A stretch of DNA of 64,000 nt. Origin: an uncultured Alistipes sp. Its GTDB lineage: Bacteria; Bacteroidota; Bacteroidia; Bacteroidales; UBA932. The stretch spans positions 218,263-282,262 of the forward strand of contig URSC01000001.1 of the NCBI GenBank assembly GCA_900550465.1, read 5' to 3'. Made by a program: the position numbers and the translations under genes. Below, in pieces: positions 34,236 through 43,638 of the stretch. Every line of letters begins with the position of its first letter. The first letter of the stretch is position 1. The notes below the pieces were generated by a model that made no database searches, was not told where the DNA came from, and saw only the letters and a program-made list of their open reading frames with translations.

Positions 34236-36508
34236 ATCTTAAGTGAAGCGTAATAAGTGATACCTGGAGTAAGTGTGGCGTAGGGAGCCATGGATGTCGC
34301 GCCCTTTCCGCTGTCATTGACGTAGTACATATAGGCGTAGTGATTATCCTTGTAGTTGAATATGTTGTCTATGCCGATGCCGGGGATGAGCAGTACGGGG
34401 CCGAGATTGAAGGTATGGGAGGTATGCAGGTTCCAGAGGGTATAGGCCGGGGCGTCCCCGATGCGGGGGGAGTAAGTGGAGGAGAAACGCCGTCCGCGTA
34501 CTTCACCGCTGAGGTTGATGTTCAGGCTGTAGATGCCCCAGGTATGGTCCCACTGGGCTGAGGCGTTTCCGGAGTGACGGACGCTCTTGTCCAGACGGTT
34601 ATCCTCGCCTTCCTCAGCCGAGAGGTTGCGGGCGTCCACGAAGTTGTAGGCTCCGCTGAGGCTGAATCCAGCTCCGAGATAGACTTTGGCCGAGACAGAG
34701 AGTCCGGCGACTCTTGCCTTGTCGATGTTGCTGCGTTTTTTGATTATGGGATCGGTAACGTCCTCTCCGTAAAGACTCTGATAGTTGCTCAGCTCCTCCG
34801 GCGTGGCCTCAAAGGACTCGATCTCGATCTTGTCCCGCAGGTAGTTGATGAATCCGGTGGCTGAGACACTGAAACGGCTGTCGGAGTATTCGGCGTTCAA
34901 GGAGCCGTACATGCTCTTCTCAGGCTTGAGATTCTCGTTGCCGATAGTCAGGCTTCCGCTCTTGGCTACGTTGAAGGTGTACATGTCGGCCAGACTGGGG
35001 GTCTTGTAGCCGGTGGCGAATGAGGCACGGGCACGGAAGCCTCCGGTATGATACATCAGCGCCAGATTGGGCGTAGCATGGCTGCCTGTCCGCTCATGAT
35101 AGAGATAACGGACTCCGGCGAGAGCCGTCCAGTTCTTGTGAAAACGGATATCGTCCTGGATATAGGCGGATAGAGTGTAGTTGGCCACAGGCCGGGCCAG
35201 TGTGGCGGAGGAGGACATATAGTCATCCAGATGGTCGGAGAGATATTCCACTCCTGCCGAGATCTTGTTAATCCGGCCTACATTGAAGATGCCCTTGATG
35301 CTTCCCTGATAGAAACGGGTCCTGATACGGGTCTGAAGATCTCCTGGTCTCAGGTCACCGCTTTCGGCAAAATATTCGTAGAGGGAGGAGTAGTTGTCCG
35401 AGTAGAAGTCCACGTACAGGGAGATATCCTTATTGACGATGTACTTGATGCCGGCTCCGTAGGTGTAGTTGCGGTGGATCATATCGTACTTGTAGGTGGT
35501 TGGCATAGAGTTCAGTGAATCCGGGCGGAACTCCTTGAAACCGTACCAGCCGCCCTGGATGTAAGCAGTCAGGGTATTGGTAAAGTCATACGTGAATTTC
35601 TGGGAAACGCTGTGCGAGCGGTTGGCGAAAGAGGCGAGCCTGGTGGAAGGAATAAGCTCGCCGCTGCTGTCCTCTTCCATGGGGTTGAGCTGCCATCCTC
35701 CGGACTGTGCGTGGTAATATGATGTATAGGAACCAAAACGGCCTTCCTTGGCATCCAGGTTGACTGACTGCTCGTAGCGGCCGTGGTTGCGGAATGTGGA
35801 TTGTGATGTGAGATCCACTCCGGAACGGATGTCGTCAGTAATTATGTTGATTACTCCGGCTATGGCATCGGAACCGTAGAGCATGGAGGCGGCTCCGTCA
35901 AGAATCTCAATACGCTTGACATTGGACATGTCGATACGGCTCAGGTCCGGGGCTCCGGTGCCGCTGCCGAGCATGCGCTGACCGTTGATCATAAATAGCA
36001 TGTAGGTGTCTTCCAGGCCGTTCATACTGATGGAAGTGCCCATAGAACCCAGGGGTGTTACGGATATCGAGGGGTCCAGCTTGATCAGGGCGTCATTGAG
36101 GGTGGTTACTCCGACATCGGCTATTTCTTTTGCAGAAAATACTGTAGTGGGAACCGGAGCCTCGTTCTGTCTTCTGTGAGTACCGGTTGCAGAGACTACT
36201 ACCTGCGAGAGTTTGATGTATGATGGTTCCATTTCTATGGTAACAGAATCGGTTTCCGGTGCAAAACTCCTGCTCAGATAACTCACGTGACTCAATTTCA
36301 ATATGCTGCCCGCAGCATATTGATCAATCACAAATTCCCCACGGGCATCTGTAGTGGCTCCGTCAAGCGTATGCTCTATGCGGATATTGACACCAGCTAT
36401 GGGGAGACCGGTATACATATCCGTAACTCTGCCTCTCAGTGTACTCTGAGCGGAAACTGTCATACAGACTGCGGCTGCCAGGAAAAATGTCAGAACCTTT
36501 TTGATCAT
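34217..36508 (-). CDS. TonB-dependent outer-membrane receptor in the B12 operon
   Basis: A 763-residue outer-membrane receptor. It has a signal peptide (MIKKVLTFFLAAAVCMTVSAQ), a carboxypeptidase-like domain (about 24-110), a plug with VVVSATGTHRRQNEAPVPT and GADASMLYGSDAIAGVINII-like text (here DGAASMLYGSDAIAGVINII), and a C-terminal barrel. I start at the signal peptide rather than seven residues upstream. It is the third gene of the riboswitch-2 operon, after another receptor and the lipoprotein CbiK. The ligand is therefore likely a corrinoid, cobalt or a tetrapyrrole, but the sequence does not decide. A strong hairpin lies just in front of it. Confidence 0.88.
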   Translation of the reverse strand: MIKKVLTFFLAAAVCMTVSAQSTLRGRVTDMYTGLPIAGVNIRIEHTLDGATTDARGEFVIDQYAAGSILKLSHVSYLSRSFAPETDSVTIEMEPSYIKLSQVVVSATGTHRRQNEAPVPTTVFSAKEIADVGVTTLNDALIKLDPSISVTPLGSMGTSISMNGLEDTYMLFMINGQRMLGSGTGAPDLSRIDMSNVKRIEILDGAASMLYGSDAIAGVINIITDDIRSGVDLTSQSTFRNHGRYEQSVNLDAKEGRFGSYTSYYHAQSGGWQLNPMEEDSSGELIPSTRLASFANRSHSVSQKFTYDFTNTLTAYIQGGWYGFKEFRPDSLNSMPTTYKYDMIHRNYTYGAGIKYIVNKDISLYVDFYSDNYSSLYEYFAESGDLRPGDLQTRIRTRFYQGSIKGIFNVGRINKISAGVEYLSDHLDDYMSSSATLARPVANYTLSAYIQDDIRFHKNWTALAGVRYLYHERTGSHATPNLALMYHTGGFRARASFATGYKTPSLADMYTFNVAKSGSLTIGNENLKPEKSMYGSLNAEYSDSRFSVSATGFINYLRDKIEIESFEATPEELSNYQSLYGEDVTDPIIKKRSNIDKARVAGLSVSAKVYLGAGFSLSGAYNFVDARNLSAEEGEDNRLDKSVRHSGNASAQWDHTWGIYSLNINLSGEVRGRRFSSTYSPRIGDAPAYTLWNLHTSHTFNLGPVLLIPGIGIDNIFNYKDNHYAYMYYVNDSGKGATSMAPYATLTPGITYYASLKICFKGK

Positions 36509-36528
36509 ACTTGAAAGTTTAAATGGCA

Positions 36529-36558
36529 AGTGCCGGCCGGATCACTCCGGCTGGCACT
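36529..36558 (-). other. Intercistronic hairpin between cbiK and the TonB receptor
   Basis: Stem AGTGCCGGCCGGA / TCCGGCTGGCACT (13 pairs, one of them G-T) closed by a 4-base loop. No run of T follows on the minus strand, so it is probably an mRNA-processing or stability element or weak attenuator rather than a full terminator. Confidence 0.6.
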
Positions 36559-36612
36559 CTGGGTAAAAAAACTATTAGAATAAATTTTGAAATATGGGGG
36601 TTATCGTCCGGT

Positions 36613-37590
36613 TTACAGCTCGCTGATAGCTGTCTTGAGATGGCTGATCCAGATGTCGTTTATAGCAGGATAGTCACCGAGACCGTGAACATGTGTCTCT
36701 ACTGTCCATCCGGCGGATGTTATCATGGATTTCCAGCTCTCGGGATCCTCGGTATCGCTCATATCGTTGTTGGCATGGTCTCCCGCGATGGACATCAGGG
36801 GATGCAGATGCACTTTCTGGCCCTTGGCATATCCTGATGCATTCAGTTCGTCGATAACATGACCGATGAGCATCGTGGGATAATCTACCGTACCTACGAA
36901 TACGTTTCCGTTGCCGTATGTTTCCAGGGCATATTCCTGCATCCATGCCTCGATCTCCTCGTAAGAGGCGTTGGCGTGGTCATAGTCGGAAATGGGGTTG
37001 CCGTGTCCCATGAAAGCTACCGCCTCACCAGCCTTAAGCTGTGATGCGAACTCCTCTACGAGAATCTTGCCCACTGCGGCTATGTCCTCCTCGCTGGTCA
37101 GCAGTGCCGTTCCAAGACATGCGGGCAGACAGTTGCCCTCGTATGTCTCGTCCTCGACTACGAAATTGTAGTATGGCTTGACATAACCGTCACGCAGGAG
37201 CTGGAATTCCTCACCGGGGATAACGTGCAGGGATTGAACATAGACATTTCTGTACCCCTTCTCAATGAAAGATTCCAGATAGAGATCAGGAGTGATGAAC
37301 TGCTCGCCTGTAGCAGCATACCAGCGGTTGATGCAGGTCTTGGATGTGAAGGAGAAGAATATGTCGGCATTTGGGAATTCCTCTTCGAATTGAGCGATCT
37401 GCTTTTCGTATGTAGCGTGAGGCTCATCCCATGTTGAGCCGAAAGTGACCAGTAGGATTGCTGTGTTGTGATTCTTCTCGTAGTTTACTATACTCTGGTC
37501 CTTTTCAGGTCCATTCTGCTCGCATGAGGCGAGTGTGAAGGCAGCGCCGAGAAGGACGGCTGCGGTCATGAATTTTGAAAAAATGTGCAT
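36613..37590 (-). CDS. cbiK: Sirohydrochlorin cobaltochelatase CbiK, lipoprotein form
   Basis: Inserts cobalt into sirohydrochlorin, the first step committed to anaerobic B12 synthesis. The 325-residue protein has the CbiK/class II chelatase signatures: ILLVTFGSTWDEPHATYEKQI (about residue 45), QSLHVIPGEEF and the His-containing FMGHGNPISDYDHANA and HLHPLMSIAGDHANND. Unlike cytoplasmic CbiK it starts with a lipoprotein signal peptide whose lipobox is LASC (Cys23), so it should be anchored in the periplasm or outer membrane. Precedents are periplasmic CbiK of Desulfovibrio and the heme-binding lipoprotein IhtB of Porphyromonas, which is also chelatase-like and paired with a TonB receptor. It sits between two TonB receptors, so metal or tetrapyrrole capture is an alternative role. 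Confidence 0.88.
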   Translation of the reverse strand: MHIFSKFMTAAVLLGAAFTLASCEQNGPEKDQSIVNYEKNHNTAILLVTFGSTWDEPHATYEKQIAQFEEEFPNADIFFSFTSKTCINRWYAATGEQFITPDLYLESFIEKGYRNVYVQSLHVIPGEEFQLLRDGYVKPYYNFVVEDETYEGNCLPACLGTALLTSEEDIAAVGKILVEEFASQLKAGEAVAFMGHGNPISDYDHANASYEEIEAWMQEYALETYGNGNVFVGTVDYPTMLIGHVIDELNASGYAKGQKVHLHPLMSIAGDHANNDMSDTEDPESWKSMITSAGWTVETHVHGLGDYPAINDIWISHLKTAISEL

Positions 37591-37626
37591 AATGTCGTTA
37601 ATTTAAAAGTTTAAATAAATGTTGTC

Positions 37627-39981
37627 TTACTTATAGTCCTTGCCGAAACGCACTCTTATCGAGCCGAAAAAAGTTCGTCCTGGGGAGGTCGTTCCATAAT
37701 TGTAGCCGTAGGGGTGGGTCTCTACATGGTTCAGTATATTGTCTACTCCGGCGGTTAACTCCAGTTCCCAGTGCTTCCAGTTACCTATTCTGTGAGTGGT
37801 GGTCAGCCTCCAGAGCATGTAGCCCGGCGCGTTGCCGTATTCCTTGTAGTATTTTTCAGTCTGACCGCGTCCGAAGAGTCCTATGCTCAGACCATATTTC
37901 ATCCAGTCATGGCTCCAGCCGGCCCGGAATGTGGCCCTGTGGGCGGCGGTTCCGTCTATCGGCCTGGTTTCCATTATGGTATAGCCGGCTTCTTCACTGG
38001 CTTCGCTGTCCACCAGATGACCCTTCGAATTCGTGTATGTATATCCGGCACCGATATTGAATCCTGCGCCTGGTTTCCAGGAAAGCATTATCTCCGCATT
38101 CCAGATCCTGGCATTCTCCATGTTGGTATACTGCATGGCTCCGTCGTATTCCGAGCCTTCGTCAGTATAGTATTCCGGAGGAATGGGTACGGCCACCAGG
38201 GCTATCATATCATTCACCAGATTGTAGGAAACGGTGGCGCTGACTGTAAATTTCCTGCCCCTGTACTCCGGTCCTGCCGAGAAATAGTGTGAGGTCTGCG
38301 GTACCAGATCCGTATTACCGATATAGAGACGGAGCTTTCCCATCATGGCCCGCTCATAGAAGTAGTAGAGCTCTTTGGTGGTAGGGGCCTTGAAACCATT
38401 GGAATAGGTACCGCGGAAATTCCATTTCCCGGCCTTGAACATAAATGAAACCTTGGGGGTCGCCCTCAGTCCGAAAGCTTCGTGGTGCACAAGCCGTACT
38501 CCGGCTGTAAGATTGAACCAGTCCACAGGAGTCCACTCGTCCTGGGCATATATAGAAAGAGTATAGGCCGATTCCCGGTCGGTATTCATACGCCGGGGAG
38601 CGATCAGAACATCGTCCATGAACTCCATGCCGGCCGAAAGCCGGTTGCTGAACGGCAGTTCGAAGACTCCCTTGGCATGAACGGTCCAGAGCCGCTGGTC
38701 ACTTTCAACGGACTGGTCACCTGGAAAATATACGAGATGCGCAGGAATACGGATGAATTCCCCGTCGGGTGTCGTGTATGGACGGTAATATTCGTCAATA
38801 TACTCCAGATAGTAGTCGTACAGGTACTTATGCTGATTGAAAGAGGCGTCGAGAGTCAGGTCGATGCCGTCCCGCGGAGCCCACTTCGTTCCGATACTGT
38901 AGGCCTGGTCGAGGTAGAAGGGGTTGTAGGATCTCCAGCGGGGCAGACCCGGACGGTGTATCATATACTTGGTGTAGAACATTCCGGAAGCAGTGACTTC
39001 CAGTCTGTCGGATGGTCTCCATGTCAGGTCTTCCGTAATGCGTCCGTTGGTGTACTCGCTCACGGTCTGGGTAGTGGACCCCGAATAAATGCTGTCCCGA
39101 TACAGTTCCTTATCGGTTATCTGCCAGCCGTCGGTATGCTGTACAGAAAGCTTGGTGGTGGACTGGAACTGCCCGACGGTGAAGGAGACCACATCGCTCT
39201 GCCTCAGATCGAAGTATTCTCCGAGATGAGTATTGTTCTCCACCATAAAAGGTATCCGGCGGTGTTTGCGGGTTATGATGTTGACTACTCCGGCTATTGC
39301 ATCAGAGCCGTATAGGGATGATGACGCACCTTTGACTATTTCAATCCGTTCTATGTCGGCGGGGTCAATCATATCTATGTCACTCTGCCCTCCCAGGTCT
39401 CCGTACAGTCTCTTTCCGTCTACGAGAATCAGCACATAGCTGTTCCCCAGTCCGCCCATAGTCAGGCCTGACCCCATGTCCCCCTGGGAGAAGTCGAATG
39501 CCGGACTCAGGCCGTAAAGTATATCCTCCAGGCTTTTTCCTCCGTACTGCCTGAGCGCCTGCGAGGTGATGACTTCTGTCTGTATAGGGGCGTTGCGCAG
39601 GAAATGCTCCGTGCCGGTGCCTGTAACAACCACCTCATCCAGCATCAAGGCCTCCTCGACCAGGACGAAGTCAACATAATGCAGGGTATCGGATGCGGAT
39701 ATCTTTTCTTCCTGGGTAATGTACCCAGTGAAAGAGGCCTGGACCGTATATTCCCCGGCAGGCAAGGTCAGTTCAAAGCATCCGGACGAATCGGATACTG
39801 TCCACCATGTGCTGCCGCGGACTATGATGTCCGCACCCTGTACGGGCTCAAGGGAGGCATAGTCAACCACACGTCCCACAATCCGCAGGTCTTCTGCGTA
39901 AAGGACACCAGTAGTGACAGAAATAAAGGCTACAGCCATGCATAGCGCACGGAAGCGGCAACTTAAAATGTTTTTAAGCAT
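37627..39981 (-). CDS. TonB-dependent receptor, first gene after B12 riboswitch 2
   Basis: A 784-residue outer-membrane receptor. It starts with a signal peptide (MLKNILSCRFRALCMAVAFI...), has a carboxypeptidase-like domain (about 30-115), then a plug (MLDEVVVTGTGTEHFLRNAPIQTEVIT, GASSSLYGSDAIAGVVNIIT) and barrel strands to the C-terminal aromatic residue region. An open frame extends upstream into the riboswitch, but the chosen ATG is supported by the signal peptide. As the first gene under the B12 aptamer it is most likely a corrinoid receptor (BtuB-like), though it resembles heme receptors as well. A lipoprotein chelatase follows 36 bases later. Confidence 0.88.
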   Translation of the reverse strand: MLKNILSCRFRALCMAVAFISVTTGVLYAEDLRIVGRVVDYASLEPVQGADIIVRGSTWWTVSDSSGCFELTLPAGEYTVQASFTGYITQEEKISASDTLHYVDFVLVEEALMLDEVVVTGTGTEHFLRNAPIQTEVITSQALRQYGGKSLEDILYGLSPAFDFSQGDMGSGLTMGGLGNSYVLILVDGKRLYGDLGGQSDIDMIDPADIERIEIVKGASSSLYGSDAIAGVVNIITRKHRRIPFMVENNTHLGEYFDLRQSDVVSFTVGQFQSTTKLSVQHTDGWQITDKELYRDSIYSGSTTQTVSEYTNGRITEDLTWRPSDRLEVTASGMFYTKYMIHRPGLPRWRSYNPFYLDQAYSIGTKWAPRDGIDLTLDASFNQHKYLYDYYLEYIDEYYRPYTTPDGEFIRIPAHLVYFPGDQSVESDQRLWTVHAKGVFELPFSNRLSAGMEFMDDVLIAPRRMNTDRESAYTLSIYAQDEWTPVDWFNLTAGVRLVHHEAFGLRATPKVSFMFKAGKWNFRGTYSNGFKAPTTKELYYFYERAMMGKLRLYIGNTDLVPQTSHYFSAGPEYRGRKFTVSATVSYNLVNDMIALVAVPIPPEYYTDEGSEYDGAMQYTNMENARIWNAEIMLSWKPGAGFNIGAGYTYTNSKGHLVDSEASEEAGYTIMETRPIDGTAAHRATFRAGWSHDWMKYGLSIGLFGRGQTEKYYKEYGNAPGYMLWRLTTTHRIGNWKHWELELTAGVDNILNHVETHPYGYNYGTTSPGRTFFGSIRVRFGKDYK

Positions 39982-40035
39982 AATAATCCGTATGCATCGG
40001 AGTCTTTCCCCGGACTCGTCTGACATTATAAACTT

Positions 40036-40206
40036 TTCAGGCAGGTTTCCTGACTTGGTCCCTGAGGATATGTCTTCCCATTGCCGAAACAACAGTGACT
40101 TTAAGAATTATCCTCAGAACAAAGACCTTACAGTAGCGGGCACTGTTCCGGAATCTCACCGGATTCCCTCTAATGCCGTACGGGTTCCGTACAGGCATCA
40201 CCTGAA
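40036..40206 (-). promoter_or_regulatory. Cobalamin riboswitch 2
   Basis: On the minus strand the aptamer shows GAGGGAATCCGGTGAGATTC, GTGCCCGCTACTGTAAGG, and GTCAGGAAACCTGCC near the 3' end. The closing helix pairs TTCAGG (40206-40201) with CCTGAA (40041-40036). It lies 55 bases upstream of the receptor start codon, close enough to hide the ribosome site. It should control the whole receptor-cbiK-receptor-cbiHC-ET-GF-JD operon. Confidence 0.93.
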
Positions 40207-40213
40207 TCGGCTG

Positions 40214-40252
40214 CAAAAGTATAAAAATTTCTCAAATATTGTCATACCTTTG
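40214..40252. promoter_or_regulatory. Back-to-back promoters between riboswitch 2 and cbiA
   Basis: Minus strand: TACTTTTG (40214-40221) just upstream of the aptamer. Plus strand: TACCTTTG (40245-40252), 20 bases before the cbiA start. Only 23 bases separate the two -7 boxes, so the two transcripts must compete or be coordinated. cbiA has no room for a riboswitch of its own. Confidence 0.55.
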
Positions 40253-40272
40253 GCGGAAATTTTCACAGACTC

Positions 40273-41589
40273 ATGAACACACGCCGTACTATCCTTAAAA
40301 GTCAGTTTGTCATCGGTGCATCCGCTTCGGGCAGCGGTAAGACCACAATTACGCTGGCTCTGCTGAAAGCCCTTGGCAACAGAGGCCTGACAGTGCAGCC
40401 ATATAAGTGCGGGCCTGACTATATCGATCCCAAATACCATACCCTGGCCTGCGGACGGGAGAGTGTCAACCTGGACATATTCATGGGGTCGCCCGGTCAT
40501 GTCCGCAGTCTCTACGCTGACAGTTGTGCGGATGCGGATGTGTGCGTGACAGAGGGAGTCATGGGCCTGTTTGACGGTTACGACAAGGACTGCGGAAGCA
40601 GTGCCGATATTGCGCGTTTACTGGAAATACCGGTCATCCTGACCGTAGATGCGCGTGCTGCGGCCTACTCGGTGGCACCGCTTCTGTACGGATTTGCCAA
40701 TTTCAGGAAAGGAGTGAATGTCGCCGGAGTCATTTTCAACAGGGTGGCATCAGAATCCCATTACAGTTATCTCCGGCAGGCGGCACTGGATGCCGGAGTC
40801 ACACCTCTTGGCTTCATGCCCGCGCAGAAAGATTTCTCAGTGCCCTCACGTCATCTCGGACTGTCTCTAAAACATCTGAATGAGTATAGTCCGGTCATAG
40901 ATGCGATGGCATGTAATGCAGAGGAGCATATTGACATCGACGCCCTCCTGGATCTTACCCGCTGCCCGACTCCGGAAAGGCAGGCATGGCAGAGCGGCAG
41001 GAACGGGAAACTGAAAATAGCCGTAGCCCGGGATGAGGCTTTTAATTTTACCTACAAGGCCAACATCGACCGTCTTGCCGGTGCCGGGAGTTTGGAATTT
41101 TTCTCCCCGTTACAGGACACACGCCTTCCCGAGGCTGACCTGGTCTACCTTCCCGGAGGGTATCCGGAATTTTTCCTGCCCCAGTTGTCCTCCAACATTT
41201 CCATGCTGAGGGCAGTCAGCGCATACGCCTCTTCCGGAGGGCGCATACTTGCAGAATGTGGAGGGATGATGTACCTCTGCAGAACAATAATCTCTGAGGA
41301 CGGTCGGCGCTGGCCGGTATGCGGAGTGCTGCCGCTGGATGCTACAATGGAGGGGATGCGGCTGCACCTCGGTTACCGGACGGTGAGTGCCGGTGATTTT
41401 TCCGTCCGAGGCCATGAGTTCCACTATTCCAGCATAATAGGAAATCTGCCTTCAGTGGCTGTGCAGAGGTCGGCAGAAGGCAGGGCGGTCGATTCACCGC
41501 TGTACCGGGTAGCCAACGTTCTGGCTGGATATACACATCTTTACTGGGCGGAGACGGACCCGCTGCTGCTGTTTGAATATTTTAAATAG
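40273..41589 (+). CDS. cbiA: Cobyrinate a,c-diamide synthase
   Basis: Glutamine-dependent ligase that amidates the a and c side chains of the corrin ring using ATP. The 438-residue protein has the dethiobiotin-synthase-like P-loop ASASGSGKTT (about residue 18), the substrate loop YKCGPDYIDP, and a C-terminal class I glutamine amidotransferase-like part with ECGGMMYL (nucleophile Cys about residue 331) and the late GYTHLYW containing His. It opens the plus-strand late-B12 operon, divergent from riboswitch 2. The next gene starts seven bases after the stop. Confidence 0.95.
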   Translation: MNTRRTILKSQFVIGASASGSGKTTITLALLKALGNRGLTVQPYKCGPDYIDPKYHTLACGRESVNLDIFMGSPGHVRSLYADSCADADVCVTEGVMGLFDGYDKDCGSSADIARLLEIPVILTVDARAAAYSVAPLLYGFANFRKGVNVAGVIFNRVASESHYSYLRQAALDAGVTPLGFMPAQKDFSVPSRHLGLSLKHLNEYSPVIDAMACNAEEHIDIDALLDLTRCPTPERQAWQSGRNGKLKIAVARDEAFNFTYKANIDRLAGAGSLEFFSPLQDTRLPEADLVYLPGGYPEFFLPQLSSNISMLRAVSAYASSGGRILAECGGMMYLCRTIISEDGRRWPVCGVLPLDATMEGMRLHLGYRTVSAGDFSVRGHEFHYSSIIGNLPSVAVQRSAEGRAVDSPLYRVANVLAGYTHLYWAETDPLLLFEYFK

Positions 41590-41596
41590 ACTGTAT

Positions 41597-42142
41597 ATGG
41601 GAAAAGTTTACACAAGAAGAGGGGATGACGGCACTACCGGCATACGCGGAGGCCTGAGAGTCCCAAAGGACGATCCGAGGATAGAGGCCAACGGCAGCCT
41701 CGATGAACTCAACTGTAAATTGGGGGAGGCGCGCTCGATGCTCGATGCGCAGGATCCTATAAAACAGATGCTCGGTACTATGCAGAGAGACCTTATGGCT
41801 GTAATGCGGACGGTGGCCGCGCCTTCGGATATGCGGGAAGGCGTGGGCCCGCTGCCGGAGTCGGCTTCGGACAAGTGGTGTGAGGAGCACGTGGACATGA
41901 TGCTGTATGTCTGCGGTCCGATGAAGGGGTTCATACTTCCCGGCGGCACACCGGCCGCCGCCGCCATCCATACAGCAAGGGCCATAGCCCGGAGGGCCGA
42001 ACGCAGATTATGGACACTGCATCGGAGTGATCCGCTGCCGGAGGAAGTGCTGCACTATGTCAATCGGCTCTCAGACTTGCTGTTCGTGACAGCCCGTTAT
42101 TGTAATTTCAAAGCCGGACAGCAGGAGGAGACATGGAAATGA
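41597..42142 (+). CDS. pduO: Cob(I)alamin adenosyltransferase, PduO type
   Basis: Attaches the 5'-deoxyadenosyl group of ATP to the corrin cobalt. The 181-residue protein has the PduO/ATR motifs GKVYTRRGDDGTTG at the N-terminus (ATP-binding), SLDELNCKLGEARS, and RAIARRAERRLWTL plus YVNRLSDLLFVTAR near the C-terminus. I start at MGKVYTRR; eight upstream residues would overlap the end of cbiA. It overlaps cbiP by ten bases. In this operon it replaces the unrelated CobA/BtuR enzyme; coenzyme formation before or after amidation cannot be told from sequence. Confidence 0.94.
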   Translation: MGKVYTRRGDDGTTGIRGGLRVPKDDPRIEANGSLDELNCKLGEARSMLDAQDPIKQMLGTMQRDLMAVMRTVAAPSDMREGVGPLPESASDKWCEEHVDMMLYVCGPMKGFILPGGTPAAAAIHTARAIARRAERRLWTLHRSDPLPEEVLHYVNRLSDLLFVTARYCNFKAGQQEETWK

Positions 42143-43638
42143 CGGCTTCCTCAGGTTCTGTCCGGCTCCGCCCGGTAATGTTTGCCGGCACCGGAAGCGA
42201 CGTAGGCAAAAGCGTAATAGCTGCGGCGTTCTGCCGTATCCTGAAACAGGACGGATGGAATCCGGCTCCTTTCAAGGCCCAGAATATGGCCCTGAACTCT
42301 TATGTGACCCCCGACGGGCTGGAGATAGGCCGTGCCCAGGCAGTGCAGGCAGAGGCAGCCGGCATCGAATGCCATACGGACATGAACCCGGTCCTGCTCA
42401 AGCCCTCCTCGGACCAGACCTCGCAGGTGGTTCTCAACGGCCGTCCCGCCGGCAACCGCAGTGCCAGGGAGTATTTCAGCCAAGACGGTCGTGACGGACT
42501 TTGGACCTCCGCCTGTGCTGCATACGACCGTCTGTCATCCAGGTATAACCCTATCGTTATGGAAGGTGCAGGCAGTATCTCCGAGCTCAATCTGCGGGAC
42601 AGGGATATCGTCAACATGCCCATGGCCGCTTACGCGGGAGCGGCGGTAATTCTGGTCGCCGACATAGACAGGGGAGGGGTCTTCGCTTCGGTATATGGTT
42701 CGGTCATGCTTCAGGAAGAAAGATTTAAAAAACTAATTAAAGGGATTATCATCAATAAGTTCCGCGGAGATATATCTCTCTTCGATGACGGTCGCAGGAT
42801 GCTGGAGCAGATCTGCGGGGTTCCGGTGCTCGGAGTGATACCTTATCTCAGGGACGTGCATATAGAGGAAGAGGATTCGGTCTCCCTCGAAGCAAAGCGG
42901 CGCAGTGGCGGCAGCCTTCGGGTCAATGTGGCCGTAGTCATGCTCAGGCGCATGTCCAATTTCACTGATTTCGATGTTCTGGAGCACGACCCCAGGGTCA
43001 ATCTCTACTATACCTGTAATCCGGCAGAACTCAGCCGTGCGGATGTAATCATCCTCCCGGGTACCAAATCCACCATCGCGGACCTGGCGGAGATCCGGGC
43101 AAACGGAGCCGCCCGGGCAATACAGGAAGCAGCGCACCGCGGTGTCCCGGTACTGGGTATCTGCGGCGGTTACCAGATGCTGGGACAGGAAGTGCGTGAC
43201 CCTGACCACGTGGAAGGAACGCAGGAGCGTATGCCGGGTCTGGGACTGTTGCCGGTGAGAACCGTGATGTCCGGCGAGAAAGTCACCCGCCGCCGCAGAT
43301 TTACATTGACAGGAGACGGAAGTAACACTGTATGCGAAGGATACGAGATACACATGGGACACACTGAGCCGACAGGGCAGTGCGTAGAGCACCTCGCTGT
43401 GCTTGATGACGGTACGGAGGAAGGCTGCGTGCGCGGCAATGTGGCGGGAACCTATCTGCACGGAATACTGGACAATCCGTCAGCCGTGGACCGCCTCCTC
43501 AGACCCTTTGCCGGAGCCTCCGCCGGAACATTCGACTACCGCGCGTTCAGGCAGCAGCAGTACGACCTGCTGGCCGGACATGTCCGCTCCTGCGTGGATA
43601 TGGATCTGTTCTATCAAATACTCCGGAGCCATGATTGA
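42133..43638 (+). CDS. cbiP: Adenosylcobyric acid synthase
   Basis: Glutamine-dependent ligase (CobQ type) that amidates the b, d, e and g side chains of the corrin ring. The 501-residue protein has an N-terminal P-loop domain (FAGTGSDVGKSVIA, about residue 19; PFKAQNMALNSYVTPDG) and a C-terminal glutamine-amidotransferase domain with the nucleophile Cys in LGICGGYQMLG (about residue 340) and a late GTYLHGI containing His. It overlaps pduO by ten bases and cobD by eight, so the operon is translationally coupled. Confidence 0.95.
   Translation: MEMTASSGSVRLRPVMFAGTGSDVGKSVIAAAFCRILKQDGWNPAPFKAQNMALNSYVTPDGLEIGRAQAVQAEAAGIECHTDMNPVLLKPSSDQTSQVVLNGRPAGNRSAREYFSQDGRDGLWTSACAAYDRLSSRYNPIVMEGAGSISELNLRDRDIVNMPMAAYAGAAVILVADIDRGGVFASVYGSVMLQEERFKKLIKGIIINKFRGDISLFDDGRRMLEQICGVPVLGVIPYLRDVHIEEEDSVSLEAKRRSGGSLRVNVAVVMLRRMSNFTDFDVLEHDPRVNLYYTCNPAELSRADVIILPGTKSTIADLAEIRANGAARAIQEAAHRGVPVLGICGGYQMLGQEVRDPDHVEGTQERMPGLGLLPVRTVMSGEKVTRRRRFTLTGDGSNTVCEGYEIHMGHTEPTGQCVEHLAVLDDGTEEGCVRGNVAGTYLHGILDNPSAVDRLLRPFAGASAGTFDYRAFRQQQYDLLAGHVRSCVDMDLFYQILRSHD

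Noticed and set aside
41573..41596. Upstream start for the adenosyltransferase
   Set aside because: It would overlap cbiA and adds eight residues outside the conserved MGKVYTRRGDDG start.
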